The notes under the pieces were generated by a model. It did not search any database, was not told the DNA's origin, and saw nothing but the letters and a program-made list of their open reading frames with translations. Below are positions 25,674 through 34,188 of a stretch of 43,700 nt of DNA, piece after piece (positions within the stretch are counted from its first letter, which is position 1; the number at the start of each line of letters is the position of its first letter). The position numbers and the translations under genes are program-made. The DNA comes from JBCCCJ01 sp039029315 (GTDB lineage Bacteria; Bacteroidota; Bacteroidia; J057): the NCBI GenBank assembly GCA_039029315.1, contig JBCCGK010000099.1, positions 1 through 43,700 of the forward strand. Direction: 5' to 3'.

Positions 25674-26816
25674 TCAATATCTTTTCTGTGCTGGGTCGGA
25701 ATCTTGGAATCTTGTTTCGTCTAATACAGGAGCTTCATCACCTAAAAGCTCTCGAAGGGCGTCATAAATTTGGTCTTGAAGAATATCAAAATCGAAGTCA
25801 ACTAATGCTGCGTTTTCGTGTGCTTTTTGCAAGCACATTGGATAAAATGGAACAGGAAATCCATTCAGTGCATCTGCCAAAAGAAATCCCATAATTATTT
25901 GAGCATTCCCACTTTGTGGCAAAAAAATATCAACAGGCCAAATAGGATCATAAACGCCTTTCCCAAATTTTACGAAAAACATTTTACCAGCCACAAACTT
26001 ATTTATTTCTCCTCCTTCCATTTCATTGTCGTCCCCTCTTGCATATTCACTCCATATATACGCTTTAGCTTCAATTTCTCTTGGTATTTCTAGGTATGCA
26101 GGATAATCAGTAGTCAATATTTTTTCTAATGCCATTGACAATCTGTATCTGGCAAGAACCTTACTGTGTTTAGCTAAACCAACAAGGTATATAGTCCTCC
26201 TTGAATGTCGTTTATGATGCTCAATTGCTTCTTGAATACCTTCTCTATATTTTTTGAAATAATTGCCTGCGAATACTTTGCTTCTTAAAAGACCGTCAAA
26301 TACAATAAGGGTATCAGTACCAAAATCTTTTTCACGAATTATACTAAATAAGATAGCCCATTCTACCAATTCTCTGTACACTTGAACCCAACTGTTACTG
26401 GTAGGCCTTCCTTCTTCACTTTCACGGATCATGTGCGAGAGATGATCTAGTCTATTAACTCCCATGTAGTCCATCATTTTGCCAAGAGCCGTTTTGGGAG
26501 TACCATCCGCGTTAAATTGTTTTTGACTAAGTCTTTCAATGTTTGTAGAGGGTGTAATGGCTTCTAGGCAATATTCATTATTGCTTGAATCTACCACTCT
26601 TACCAATTGAATCATGAAAGGATCATACTGAACACGATTATTTCCACCATCTGTTCCAACTAATGAAATAGAGGTGGTACTTCGTGCTTGTATCCTTCTG
26701 ACTCGACTCCTTAAAGGACGGATTTCTGTACGTAACTGGTCAAGTAAAAAACGGTCTTCATCTATTCTTTCAGCAATTTCCTCACCTAGCCTTTCATGGC
26801 TTTCTGGATCAATCAT
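25674..26816 (-). CDS. nurA: NurA-like nuclease
   Basis: 380 residues with the RNase H-like NurA signature residues: Asp56 (LVGTDGGNN), Asp174 (LIVFDGLLRSK), the YLVGLAKHSKV strand-helix (Lys216) and a C-terminal FYPMCLQKAHENAALVD helix with the conserved His. NurA is a Mn-dependent 5'-3' nuclease driven by HerA. First gene of the operon. Its product together with HerA could degrade DNA lacking the methyl mark. The upstream ~276 bp (26817-27092) is AT-rich and should hold the promoter; no clear consensus found. Confidence 0.85.
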   Translation of the reverse strand: MIDPESHERLGEEIAERIDEDRFLLDQLRTEIRPLRSRVRRIQARSTTSISLVGTDGGNNRVQYDPFMIQLVRVVDSSNNEYCLEAITPSTNIERLSQKQFNADGTPKTALGKMMDYMGVNRLDHLSHMIRESEEGRPTSNSWVQVYRELVEWAILFSIIREKDFGTDTLIVFDGLLRSKVFAGNYFKKYREGIQEAIEHHKRHSRRTIYLVGLAKHSKVLARYRLSMALEKILTTDYPAYLEIPREIEAKAYIWSEYARGDDNEMEGGEINKFVAGKMFFVKFGKGVYDPIWPVDIFLPQSGNAQIIMGFLLADALNGFPVPFYPMCLQKAHENAALVDFDFDILQDQIYDALRELLGDEAPVLDETRFQDSDPAQKRY

Positions 26817-27092
26817 AGTTGTTTATCTAAAAATTCCAGATATACTTTTGGTATCCCCGAAAGACAATACTATTCAAAAATGCTAAGATAGCATTAATTT
26901 ATAGTTTAGAAAAATTTCAGGAGAATGAATTGATTTTGGAAAGAACAAAAAATGAATCTAATTACTTTCATTCTTTTTTAAAAAGTATTTTGTAGAAAGG
27001 ATGATAATTCCAAGCTGAATTCTGCAATTCTATGAAAAGAGAAAATTTATCAAAGACTGCTAATCTTCGTTATATTTAAAAAAACAAGATAT

Positions 27093-27350
27093 ATGAACGT
27101 ATCTCTTACTCCCACCCTTGAAGCCTTTGTTCAGGCAAAAGTCGCAACCGGATTATACAACAATGCAAGTGAAGTTATCCGTGAGGCTCTTCGCTTGCTT
27201 GAGGAAAATGATCGGATCAAAGCCCTAAAAATGGAAATATTGAAGAAGGAGGTTTCCTTAGCAATTGAATCTTTAGATCGTGGAGAATATAGCAGCAAAA
27301 GTGTCGGCGAGATTGCTGATCAAATCCTTAGCATGTATCAGGCTGAATAA
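27093..27350 (+). CDS. ParD-family antitoxin, orphan
   Basis: 85 residues with the ribbon-helix-helix pattern of ParD: MNVSLTPTLEAFVQ strand, then GLYNNASEVIREALRLLEEND, then a charged helix. ParD binds DNA and neutralises ParE. No ParE-like frame follows: the next 150 bp hold only short direct repeats of TGGGTGA. The toxin may be lost, or supplied by the ParE-like gene at 41538. Confidence 0.8.
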   Translation: MNVSLTPTLEAFVQAKVATGLYNNASEVIREALRLLEENDRIKALKMEILKKEVSLAIESLDRGEYSSKSVGEIADQILSMYQAE

Positions 27351-27506
27351 TATTTCAACCTTAAAGGGAGCAAATATATAAATGGGTGAAATTGGGTGTA
27401 TTATTGGGTGATGGCTATTTATGAGGATAAGGAAGGAGAGCATAGTACAGATTGCCATAGTGATCATTAGTTCATATATTCGTTTACTTTAAAAACTAAA
27501 AAATTT

Positions 27507-27776
27507 GTGGAAGTAATCTGCCTAGAATCCAAAGCCTTTTATGAACTTGTTGAACAAGTCGTGGAACGCATGATGGATCAAAAGCAGGAAAAAGCTAAAT
27601 GGATTTCTGGTGAGGAAGCAATGAAGATGCTTAAAATAACTTCAAAGACTACACTCCAGAAACTCAAAAACGAAGGTCATATTGGATTCAGTCAACCGAT
27701 GAAAAAGCTGGTATTATACGACCGTGAATCCATTCTGGCATACCTAGAAAAACACTCTCAGGAACCTTTTCAATAG
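27507..27776 (+). CDS. Helix-turn-helix DNA-binding protein (excisionase/MerR-like)
   Basis: 89 residues from a GTG start (MEVICLESKAFYELVEQV), a common opening in Bacteroidota mobile elements. The central KWISGEEAMKMLKITSKTTLQKLKNEG matches the winged-helix excisionase/MerR N-terminus (given here in part: EEAMKMLKITSKTTLQ). It probably regulates element genes or assists excision. Six bases before the next small gene, so likely co-transcribed. Confidence 0.75.
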   Translation: MEVICLESKAFYELVEQVVERMMDQKQEKAKWISGEEAMKMLKITSKTTLQKLKNEGHIGFSQPMKKLVLYDRESILAYLEKHSQEPFQ

Positions 27777-27782
27777 AAATCT

Positions 27783-28019
27783 ATGGATACAGCTAGATAT
27801 ACCAAACTTTTCAATTTCGGCTATTTCCTATCGAAGAATGCTCCGAAGGTATTGAATACCTTTGTCAAGGCTGCTAAAGACGTAGATTGGATTTCTGAGC
27901 CATTGAAAGCTGGAGAGGCTCAATATAAGCGAGAGCGATTCAAAAGCCGTTTAAAGGGTATTTCCAAGCCTTCTGGCATGGAAAAGGGAAAGGACAAAGG
28001 CATCGAGCCTGAAATGTGA
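27783..28019 (+). CDS. Small hypothetical element protein
   Basis: 78 residues, basic C-terminal tail (ERFKSRLKGISKPSG). No domain recognised. Immediately follows the HTH gene, suggesting a shared element-maintenance role. Confidence 0.5.
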   Translation: MDTARYTKLFNFGYFLSKNAPKVLNTFVKAAKDVDWISEPLKAGEAQYKRERFKSRLKGISKPSGMEKGKDKGIEPEM

Positions 28020-28055
28020 TTTTCAGTATTACCTCAAATACAGATATTTCTCTTT

Positions 28056-29180
28056 TCATGGATTCGGGTTCTTCTCATACACCTTCTTACAAAATGCCAT
28101 AAAAGCCCCATCAGGATTTTTCAACCGCTTTCTCCCACTCCGATACCAGAAATCAAACCATTCCTGTTCTAGATAATACACATCATAGCCAAGGGCTACT
28201 TTTCGGGCAAGTTCATAGGTTCGTTCATTGATTTTGGGATATTGGGTTTGGGTATCAGATTTAGGATTGTACCATTTATCCATTTTCTCATGATTCTTAT
28301 TGATAAAGGTTACCTTTTCTGATTCCAGACATAGAGAATAATCCGGCAGGTGATTGTTTCGGACAAGGTTTTTGATCAGTTGCTTGAAAACCTTCATTGG
28401 ACTTTTGGAACCCGTCTTTTTGTGGAGTTGTCCTAATCCGATTGCCCAGGAATATTGTTGTCCACAGTGTTTTCGAGCGATTTCGTAGATGCGCTTTTCA
28501 AGCGGTTTGGAAAGGCGAAAATAATCTGGATGCAGAGTCAAAACCTCCTTATTTCTGATCGCATTAAATACCCAATCTGAAAGTTGTATCTCACACCAAA
28601 GCATACGACCATCCAACCCGTGTTTTCTTCTGATGGAAGAGGTTTCAATCAGGCCAAAACTATCCCGTTGTTCTTCATCACCAGATTGAATATTGGTAAC
28701 AATCCTTGTTCCGGCCAGCCTATCCAAAGATTCGCACAAGGCTTTATAATCCTTACCTCCAGTTCCCCTGTTTGTGAAAACCAGAAATTCGTAGGTATTA
28801 ATTTTCACCCTTCGGGAAACCTGTTCCCCTCGTTTCATTTTGGCAATGATCTGAGAGATGCAATACACCAGAATATCCTTATCATAAATGGTCGCATGAC
28901 CTTTCACACTTGGGGTTATTTCCAGCCAGCTTCCATTATTCTCATATCGCTTTATAGCTATGTCAGGCTTTTTGGAGAGTGAGTAGAAAGGATGTTCCAT
29001 TTGGGGCATAATGTCCTTCAGAACCGCATCAGCCACATCACAAATGAACAGCTCTTTTTGTGGATACTTCTCAGGCAGTAGATGAGAATTTGCGCTTATT
29101 GATTCTTGTGCCATTTGTGTCATTCGGGGTTTTACATACTGAAGCTCATTATTTGGGGTTTCATTTACCTTGTCAAGCAA
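28056..29180 (-). CDS. RepA-type replication initiator protein
   Basis: 374 residues resembling the plasmid initiator protein A family: FICDVADAVLKDIMPQMEHP, then FYSLSKKPD, INTYEFLVFTNRG, KDYKALCESLDRLAGTRI, LEKRIYEIARKHCG and a helical C-terminus. It should bind the iterons directly upstream and start replication of the element when circular. The frame opens at 29180, but the first 19 codons read through iteron DNA; the ATG at 29123 (MTQMAQES) would place the entire iteron array outside the gene and is a good alternative. Confidence 0.8.
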   Translation of the reverse strand: MLDKVNETPNNELQYVKPRMTQMAQESISANSHLLPEKYPQKELFICDVADAVLKDIMPQMEHPFYSLSKKPDIAIKRYENNGSWLEITPSVKGHATIYDKDILVYCISQIIAKMKRGEQVSRRVKINTYEFLVFTNRGTGGKDYKALCESLDRLAGTRIVTNIQSGDEEQRDSFGLIETSSIRRKHGLDGRMLWCEIQLSDWVFNAIRNKEVLTLHPDYFRLSKPLEKRIYEIARKHCGQQYSWAIGLGQLHKKTGSKSPMKVFKQLIKNLVRNNHLPDYSLCLESEKVTFINKNHEKMDKWYNPKSDTQTQYPKINERTYELARKVALGYDVYYLEQEWFDFWYRSGRKRLKNPDGAFMAFCKKVYEKNPNP

Positions 29181-29272
29181 TAGTTCGGGGTATCAAATAC
29201 TACCAGAAAAATTCGGGGTTTTATATACCAGATTCGGGGTATTAAATACCGAGAATCGGGGTTTTACATACC
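29122..29272. repeat. Iteron array upstream of repA
   Basis: Copies of a ~19-bp motif of the form TTCGGGGTnTTAnATACC start near 29122, 29183, 29211, 29232 and 29254 (a weaker one near 29151). The last three are spaced about 21-22 bp, one helical turn pair, as in plasmid origins. Candidate replication origin (oriV) and autoregulatory site for the adjacent initiator. Confidence 0.75.
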
Positions 29273-29481
29273 ACTTATGCAAAATTGACTCGAAAAAACT
29301 TTGTGAATCAGCAGTTTACAAATTCCCAAAATCCCTTAACACAATATTAAACACGAATATTAACACATAGGGCCACCTAACGGCAGCAAATTGAGTTCGC
29401 TAACGCTCACAAAAAAATGATGATGGGTGAAATGAGTTTTCTCTTAACAGGCAAAACATTCCATAATAGAATGCTGAGGGA

Positions 29482-29499
29482 ACTCATCCTTTGATGAGT
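29482..29499 (+). promoter_or_regulatory. Leader hairpin and Shine-Dalgarno-like site before the primase gene
   Basis: ACTCATC (29482-29488) pairs with GATGAGT (29493-29499) around CTTT. A strong AAGGAG at 29526-29531 lies 7 nt before the primase ATG, unusual in a phylum that rarely uses it. Confidence 0.4.
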
Positions 29500-29538
29500 G
29501 AAAAGAAAATCAATGATTTTTTCTGAAGGAGTTTTTCT

Positions 29539-30510
29539 ATGAATTTGGAGAAGAAAAAAGAAATTGCCTTAAAGCAAGACATCAATATCCTGATGGAGCG
29601 AATGGGTTATCAACCTGTTCAGCGAACGCAAAAGGATACATGGTATATTTCTCCTTTTCGCCCAGGAGAAGAATCTCAGAGCTTTCATGTGTCCAGAGGA
29701 ACTTACCTACATTCTGTCTGGAAAGACTTTGGCAAAGGAGATGAACGGTCAGGAGGAAATATCATCCATCTGGTTCGGGAACTCAAAGGATTGGGGTACA
29801 AAGAGGCTATTGAATTTATTCTGGATCATACCGTAGGCAATCGGTATCAATCTGAAATGCCTTTTCCCAAAGGCAAGCAAAAATCTCAACCTCTATCACA
29901 ATCGGACAGGCATATCCTGAAAGAAGTCAAAGACATTCAACATTTGGTCATCTTTCAATATTTGATTCAGGAGCGAAATCTGTCTGAAGCCATCATATCC
30001 AAATATCTGAAGCAGGTTCATTTTCAAGATACGCAGACAGGCAAATCATTCTTTGCACCTGGAATTGCCAATCTCAAAGGAGGGTATGAAGTCAATAATC
30101 AGATTAATGGGAAGAAATTCAAAGCTTCGATTCCTAGTTCCAGCAAATCCATGAGCTTTATTCCGGTAGATGATTATAACCAGAGAATCCTTGTCTTTGA
30201 AGGGTTCATAGATGCCCTCTCTCTCCTCGTTCATCAAAACCTTTCCCAATTTCCAGCCTCAGTGCTTATCCTCAATTCGGCATCCCTAGAAAAAGAAGCC
30301 ATTTCCTTTATCCAGCAAAAAGGCTTTCAGGAAGTCTTGGGATATTTTGACCATGATCGAAGAGGCAGGGAACTAACTGAATCATTCTCCAATGAATTGG
30401 GTTTCAGTTTTAGCGACCAGAGCCATATATATACAGGCTTTAAAGACTATAACGCATTTATTCAGGAGAACAGACTACCCGGACTTATAGCCAAGGACCA
30501 ATTATCATAG
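29539..30510 (+). CDS. Toprim-domain DNA primase-like protein
   Basis: 323 residues. The N-terminus has the CHC2-type layout (DTWYISPFRPGEESQSFHV, SVWKDFGKGDE, GGNIIHLVREL) but lacks the zinc-binding Cys/His set. The C-terminal Toprim fold shows Glu221 (LVFEGFIDALS) and the DxD pair Asp271/Asp273 (YFDHDRRGREL). Such proteins prime DNA synthesis on mobilised single strands. Element housekeeping gene. Confidence 0.85.
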   Translation: MNLEKKKEIALKQDINILMERMGYQPVQRTQKDTWYISPFRPGEESQSFHVSRGTYLHSVWKDFGKGDERSGGNIIHLVRELKGLGYKEAIEFILDHTVGNRYQSEMPFPKGKQKSQPLSQSDRHILKEVKDIQHLVIFQYLIQERNLSEAIISKYLKQVHFQDTQTGKSFFAPGIANLKGGYEVNNQINGKKFKASIPSSSKSMSFIPVDDYNQRILVFEGFIDALSLLVHQNLSQFPASVLILNSASLEKEAISFIQQKGFQEVLGYFDHDRRGRELTESFSNELGFSFSDQSHIYTGFKDYNAFIQENRLPGLIAKDQLS

Positions 30511-30700
30511 AGTAGGGAAAGACTCTGTGTGAACCAGGCATGTCGGAAGAAGGAGGAATGATCTTGAAGAAAACAATTTTCAAGTTTGTTAGAAATACTT
30601 TACCTTTTTCCAGGTCCGAATACATGCATGAATTGTCGCTCAAGATTTTCATTCAGAGCTAAAGCCTATCACTAGTTAATTAACATCACTAAATTCTGGG

Positions 30701-31561
30701 TTATACATAAGCAGTCAAAAAATCTGGCACTAGTGAACCTAAGATTTTTGACAAGCTGAATTCTGAATCCACTTTGATTTGGCCGGCAAAAAACTCATCG
30801 CGCAGAATCCCATCCAATACATCTGCATCAGGGTCCAAAACGAAGATTTCTGATCCCGGAACTAGGCTTTCATAAAAAATATTGGTGAAATCAAAGAATT
30901 TCAAACGGAATCCAATTAATAAGATAATGGTTTTCTTTTCGGTGAGCAAGTCTCGAATGATTTGCTCCACTTTTGGCTCAATTCGATAGTAATCTGCCCT
31001 TGCAAAGCGAATCGTCTCTGGACGAGAAACCGTTCCATGAGGTTTTATATAAAGAGGAAACCTAGGGCACTTAAAATCCAAGTCGGAGTCTGTAACAACT
31101 GCGCAAATACTTTTACGGATTTTATCCAATTCAGAATCAAGAATTTCATCGAAATTGAAATTAAGAACAGCATTAATGATTCCCTTTTCTACCAAGGCAC
31201 TTAACAATTTATAAGAGTTAGAGTGTGGAACTACATGGGATAGTGCTGACTGGAAATGATGCATTAGACTCTTGGAATCCATTTGATTTAGCGCAAAAAG
31301 AATCGTCTTAAAATCATCTCTTTCGAGATTGAACTTTCTTTCGAGCTCATTGATTTTCTTCTCGAAGATGATTTTTCCTTGCCCCCTATCGCAATCCAAT
31401 TTTCTTATGAGATGTTGTGCAAGCTCTTTACCTAGGGGTAAGTTAGCTGCATCAAAACTCATTCCAGCTCCAACTATCGCAACGACTCGTCGGTTCGACC
31501 CCTGAGAAATTGCAGTGCGGAGAGAAGCTATTATCTCTGTATTAGATTTGTTATTTGTCAT
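30701..31561 (-). CDS. SIR2-like NAD-binding enzyme (putative NADase effector)
   Basis: 286 residues from the ATG at 31561, which overlaps the stop of the SBP gene in an ATGA. Sirtuin-fold features: VAIVGAGMSFDAANLP (Gly31-Ser35) for NAD, the N-x-D pair in LNFNFDEILD (Asn136, Asp138), and catalytic His175 in IKPHGTVSR. Zinc-finger cysteines are absent, as in SIR2 effectors of antiphage systems, which destroy NAD to halt the cell, rather than deacetylases. The final IILLIGFRLKFFDF and EIFVLDPD strands close the fold. It is the last gene of the ABC operon and translationally coupled to the SBP. Effector role is inference. Confidence 0.82.
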   Translation of the reverse strand: MTNNKSNTEIIASLRTAISQGSNRRVVAIVGAGMSFDAANLPLGKELAQHLIRKLDCDRGQGKIIFEKKINELERKFNLERDDFKTILFALNQMDSKSLMHHFQSALSHVVPHSNSYKLLSALVEKGIINAVLNFNFDEILDSELDKIRKSICAVVTDSDLDFKCPRFPLYIKPHGTVSRPETIRFARADYYRIEPKVEQIIRDLLTEKKTIILLIGFRLKFFDFTNIFYESLVPGSEIFVLDPDADVLDGILRDEFFAGQIKVDSEFSLSKILGSLVPDFLTAYV

Positions 31562-32661
31562 TTTTTCATGAGTTCTTTCAATTTTGGATGGACTCGCCCC
31601 ATCCAAAAAGCATCTTCTGAATTTACTGGCTGAGGAATAACTCCAACAATATTATAGAAATAGTCATTACAATCGTCCCATCTGGCTTTCCAGTAATTGC
31701 CTCCAGTCGGAGATAATATGTCTTTCTCAATAGCCTGAAGATCTGGTGGGTAATGTTCGTAATTATTCCAAAACAATTTGAAATTATCAACCGTATAGTT
31801 TGCTGCACTATTCAGATTTAAGAGGTCAACCATAATTTTCCCTCCTTCGTCTTTATTGTTGTCAATATAATTCACGATCTTAAACCAAACAGACAAGATC
31901 TTTAGAAGAGCATCTTCATTTTCTGAAGCATATGATCGAGTCGTAACGATTCCATTAATTGGAGGAGGCCCCAGGTCTATTCCAGTGATCATTTCAATCA
32001 TTCCTTCCTGCCCTGCTCGCGTTCTCTGGGGAATGCCTCCAATAAAGGCATCTCCTGTGCCTGTTAGAAATGCCGCCAACCCTTCATCTGGATTTAGGTT
32101 GATGATTTCAATGTCTTCCTTGAATCTTATTCCGCCTCGTTTAGCAACGGCTGCTACTCCTTGCTCCATATCAGTATTGGAAGTTGTAATAACCGTCTTG
32201 CCTTTCAGCTGTTGCGCCGTTTTTAAAATTGCGTCACTTCGTTCCAAACCTTGAGCTAAAAAATGCTGAAGAGGTAGTATTGGACCGTCCGGTCTAATCA
32301 TTAGTGCGAACCCATTATCGAAGGTGTTGAACCCATAATAGTAGACCAAATCTGAGTTCCGGTTGTGAGTTGCGACAACGGATGAAATATTATTGATACC
32401 GAGATCAATGCGGTTTGCCGCTCCTGAAGATAAAGCCTCTTGGACCTCTGTCCATCCAAGAACCCTAAACTCAACATCCAATCCTACCTCTTTATACCAA
32501 CCCTTCTCCTTTCCAAGCATCGGTAACATAGTGTCTTGAAAAGGAGACACACCAAATATTACTTTGGTTAGTTCTGTATCTGTAGTTTCATTTTCCCCAC
32601 CACATCCAAGGAAAAATAGTATGGGAAGTATAATTAAAGCCTTTATCGCAATTTTCATCAT
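31558..32661 (-). CDS. ABC importer substrate-binding lipoprotein (SsuA/NMT1-like)
   Basis: 367 residues. Signal with lipobox ILFFLGC (Cys20). The mature protein is a two-lobe periplasmic binding fold of the NMT1/SsuA family: VIFGVSPFQDTMLP, GWYKEVGLDVEFRVLGW, then a second lobe with GKTVITTSNTDMEQG and GDAFIGGIPQ. This family binds sulfonates, nitrate, thiamine precursors and similar small molecules; the ligand is not readable here. Start overlaps the permease stop (ATGA), and its stop overlaps the SIR2 start. Confidence 0.88.
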   Translation of the reverse strand: MMKIAIKALIILPILFFLGCGGENETTDTELTKVIFGVSPFQDTMLPMLGKEKGWYKEVGLDVEFRVLGWTEVQEALSSGAANRIDLGINNISSVVATHNRNSDLVYYYGFNTFDNGFALMIRPDGPILPLQHFLAQGLERSDAILKTAQQLKGKTVITTSNTDMEQGVAAVAKRGGIRFKEDIEIINLNPDEGLAAFLTGTGDAFIGGIPQRTRAGQEGMIEMITGIDLGPPPINGIVTTRSYASENEDALLKILSVWFKIVNYIDNNKDEGGKIMVDLLNLNSAANYTVDNFKLFWNNYEHYPPDLQAIEKDILSPTGGNYWKARWDDCNDYFYNIVGVIPQPVNSEDAFWMGRVHPKLKELMKK

Positions 32662-33437
32662 AATATTGGTTTAGAAGTCCATCGAGTCAAATATCCGAAA
32701 AGTAGACGTAATATCCGATCCATTAGTAACGATAACAATCCCAGCAATATAGCAGCCAATAATATAACTTCGGTTTGCAGCACAACTCGTGCATTTCTCA
32801 TTAGATAGCCAAGCCCTCCCTGAGCCCCAAGGTATTCAGCTGCAACTGTAAGTGCAAAGGCTGTGGCAAGTCCTACTCGAAGGCCGGCAAATAAGCTTGG
32901 AAGAATAGCGGGAAGATAAATTGTATAGTAAAGTTGAAGTTCATTGGCACCGAGTGAACGAGCTGCCCTAGCAAATACAGGGGGAATATTTCTAATGCTT
33001 TCGAATGTAGAAACAGTGATTATCATGAATGATCCTAGTGCAATGAGGAGGATTTGCCCGAAGTCTCCTAAACCAAACCATAAAATGAAAAATGGAGTTA
33101 AGGCGATGGGAGGAATTGGGCGGATAATTTCAATAATGGGGTCGAAGATCAAATAGATTCTTTTACTCCAAGTCATTGAGGCACCAAAAATAATCCCCAA
33201 TACACCTCCAACCAACAAGCCTACTAGCACACGATAAAGAGTAGTAAATGAATATAAGATAATTTGATCCCATTGTCTTACAAAAGCCTCTATAACCATA
33301 TTGGGAGAAGGGTAGAGGAGTCTCTCTTTACTAGTTTGATCAATTGTCAAGAGATACCAGAAAAGAATTACTGCCGAAATCACGATAACAGCTACAATAA
33401 CTCTGGTTGAATATTTTGTCAATTTGCTATTCATCAT
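32658..33437 (-). CDS. ABC importer permease (SsuC/TauC-like)
   Basis: About 259 residues with six predicted membrane helices and the EAA-loop ARAARSLGANELQLYYTIYLPAILPSL that contacts the ATPase (seen in parts: ARSLGANELQLYY and LPAILPSLFAG). The long frame starts at 33467; I prefer the ATG at 33437 or 33434, which still overlaps the ATPase stop by a few bases. Inner-membrane channel of the importer. Confidence 0.87.
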   Translation of the reverse strand: MMNSKLTKYSTRVIVAVIVISAVILFWYLLTIDQTSKERLLYPSPNMVIEAFVRQWDQIILYSFTTLYRVLVGLLVGGVLGIIFGASMTWSKRIYLIFDPIIEIIRPIPPIALTPFFILWFGLGDFGQILLIALGSFMIITVSTFESIRNIPPVFARAARSLGANELQLYYTIYLPAILPSLFAGLRVGLATAFALTVAAEYLGAQGGLGYLMRNARVVLQTEVILLAAILLGLLSLLMDRILRLLFGYLTRWTSKPIL

Positions 33438-34188
33438 TGAAAAGAAATTGTTCGATTTTTTCTTCAAGGGCTAAAAAATGATCTTCTCGTTTCAAATTTC
33501 GGACCCTTGGGAAATCGAACGGAACCTTAATATCAAGTAAAACTCGTGCTGGTGCTTTCGACAATACTAAAATCCGGGTGGATACGAATAACGCTTCTAA
33601 AATATCATGTGTCACGAATAATACTGTCTTTCGTTCGTAGGTCCATAAAGTTTGTAGAAGATTCTGCATCTCAAATCTTGTTTTTGCGTCAAGAGCTCCA
33701 AATGGTTCGTCCATTAGATGAATCTGCGGTGAGATTGCATATGCCCTAGCAAGGTCAACTCGTTTTTTCATCCCTCCGGATAAATCTTTAGGAAAATAGT
33801 TCTCAAAACCCGAAAGCCCTACTTTTTCTAGATACGATAAAGAAATCTTTCTTCTTTCTAATTTGGGGACCCCTGATATTTTTAGGCCATACTCAATATT
33901 CTGTTTTACTGTTAACCACGGAAATACTGAGTCTTCTTGAAAGGAATATGCACGATCAGCCCCAGGCTTAACAACAGTTGTTCCATCAATTAAAATTTTA
34001 CCTTCACTAGGACTAAAGTAACCTGCTATAAGATTTAAAATAGTTGTCTTCCCGGATCCAGATGGGCCAATAATTGATACGAACTCATTTTTGTAAATCT
34101 TCAACGATATTTTTTCGAGAACCTTTAGTGTCCTTCCTCCACCGGAAAAGGTGTGTCCCAAATCAACTATATCAATTGCATTATTCAT
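33427..34188 (-). CDS. ABC importer ATP-binding protein (SsuB/TauB-like)
   Basis: 253 residues with all motifs: Walker A GPSGSGKTT (41-49), Q-loop SFQED (Gln84), signature LSGGM (136-140), Walker B IHLMDEPFGALD (Asp160-Glu161) and an H-loop in VLFVTHD. It drives uptake through the adjacent permease. Its start overlaps the preceding 590-residue gene by 8 nt. Confidence 0.9.
   Translation of the reverse strand: MNNAIDIVDLGHTFSGGGRTLKVLEKISLKIYKNEFVSIIGPSGSGKTTILNLIAGYFSPSEGKILIDGTTVVKPGADRAYSFQEDSVFPWLTVKQNIEYGLKISGVPKLERRKISLSYLEKVGLSGFENYFPKDLSGGMKKRVDLARAYAISPQIHLMDEPFGALDAKTRFEMQNLLQTLWTYERKTVLFVTHDILEALFVSTRILVLSKAPARVLLDIKVPFDFPRVRNLKREDHFLALEEKIEQFLFNDE

Noticed and set aside
27351..27506. 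ParE toxin partner for the ParD antitoxin
   Set aside because: No open frame of toxin length or pattern in this stretch; only short TGGGTGA repeats.
29122..29272. Possible CRISPR array
   Set aside because: Short, imperfect ~19-bp motifs with ~21-bp spacing and almost no spacer sequence; position before RepA makes them iterons.
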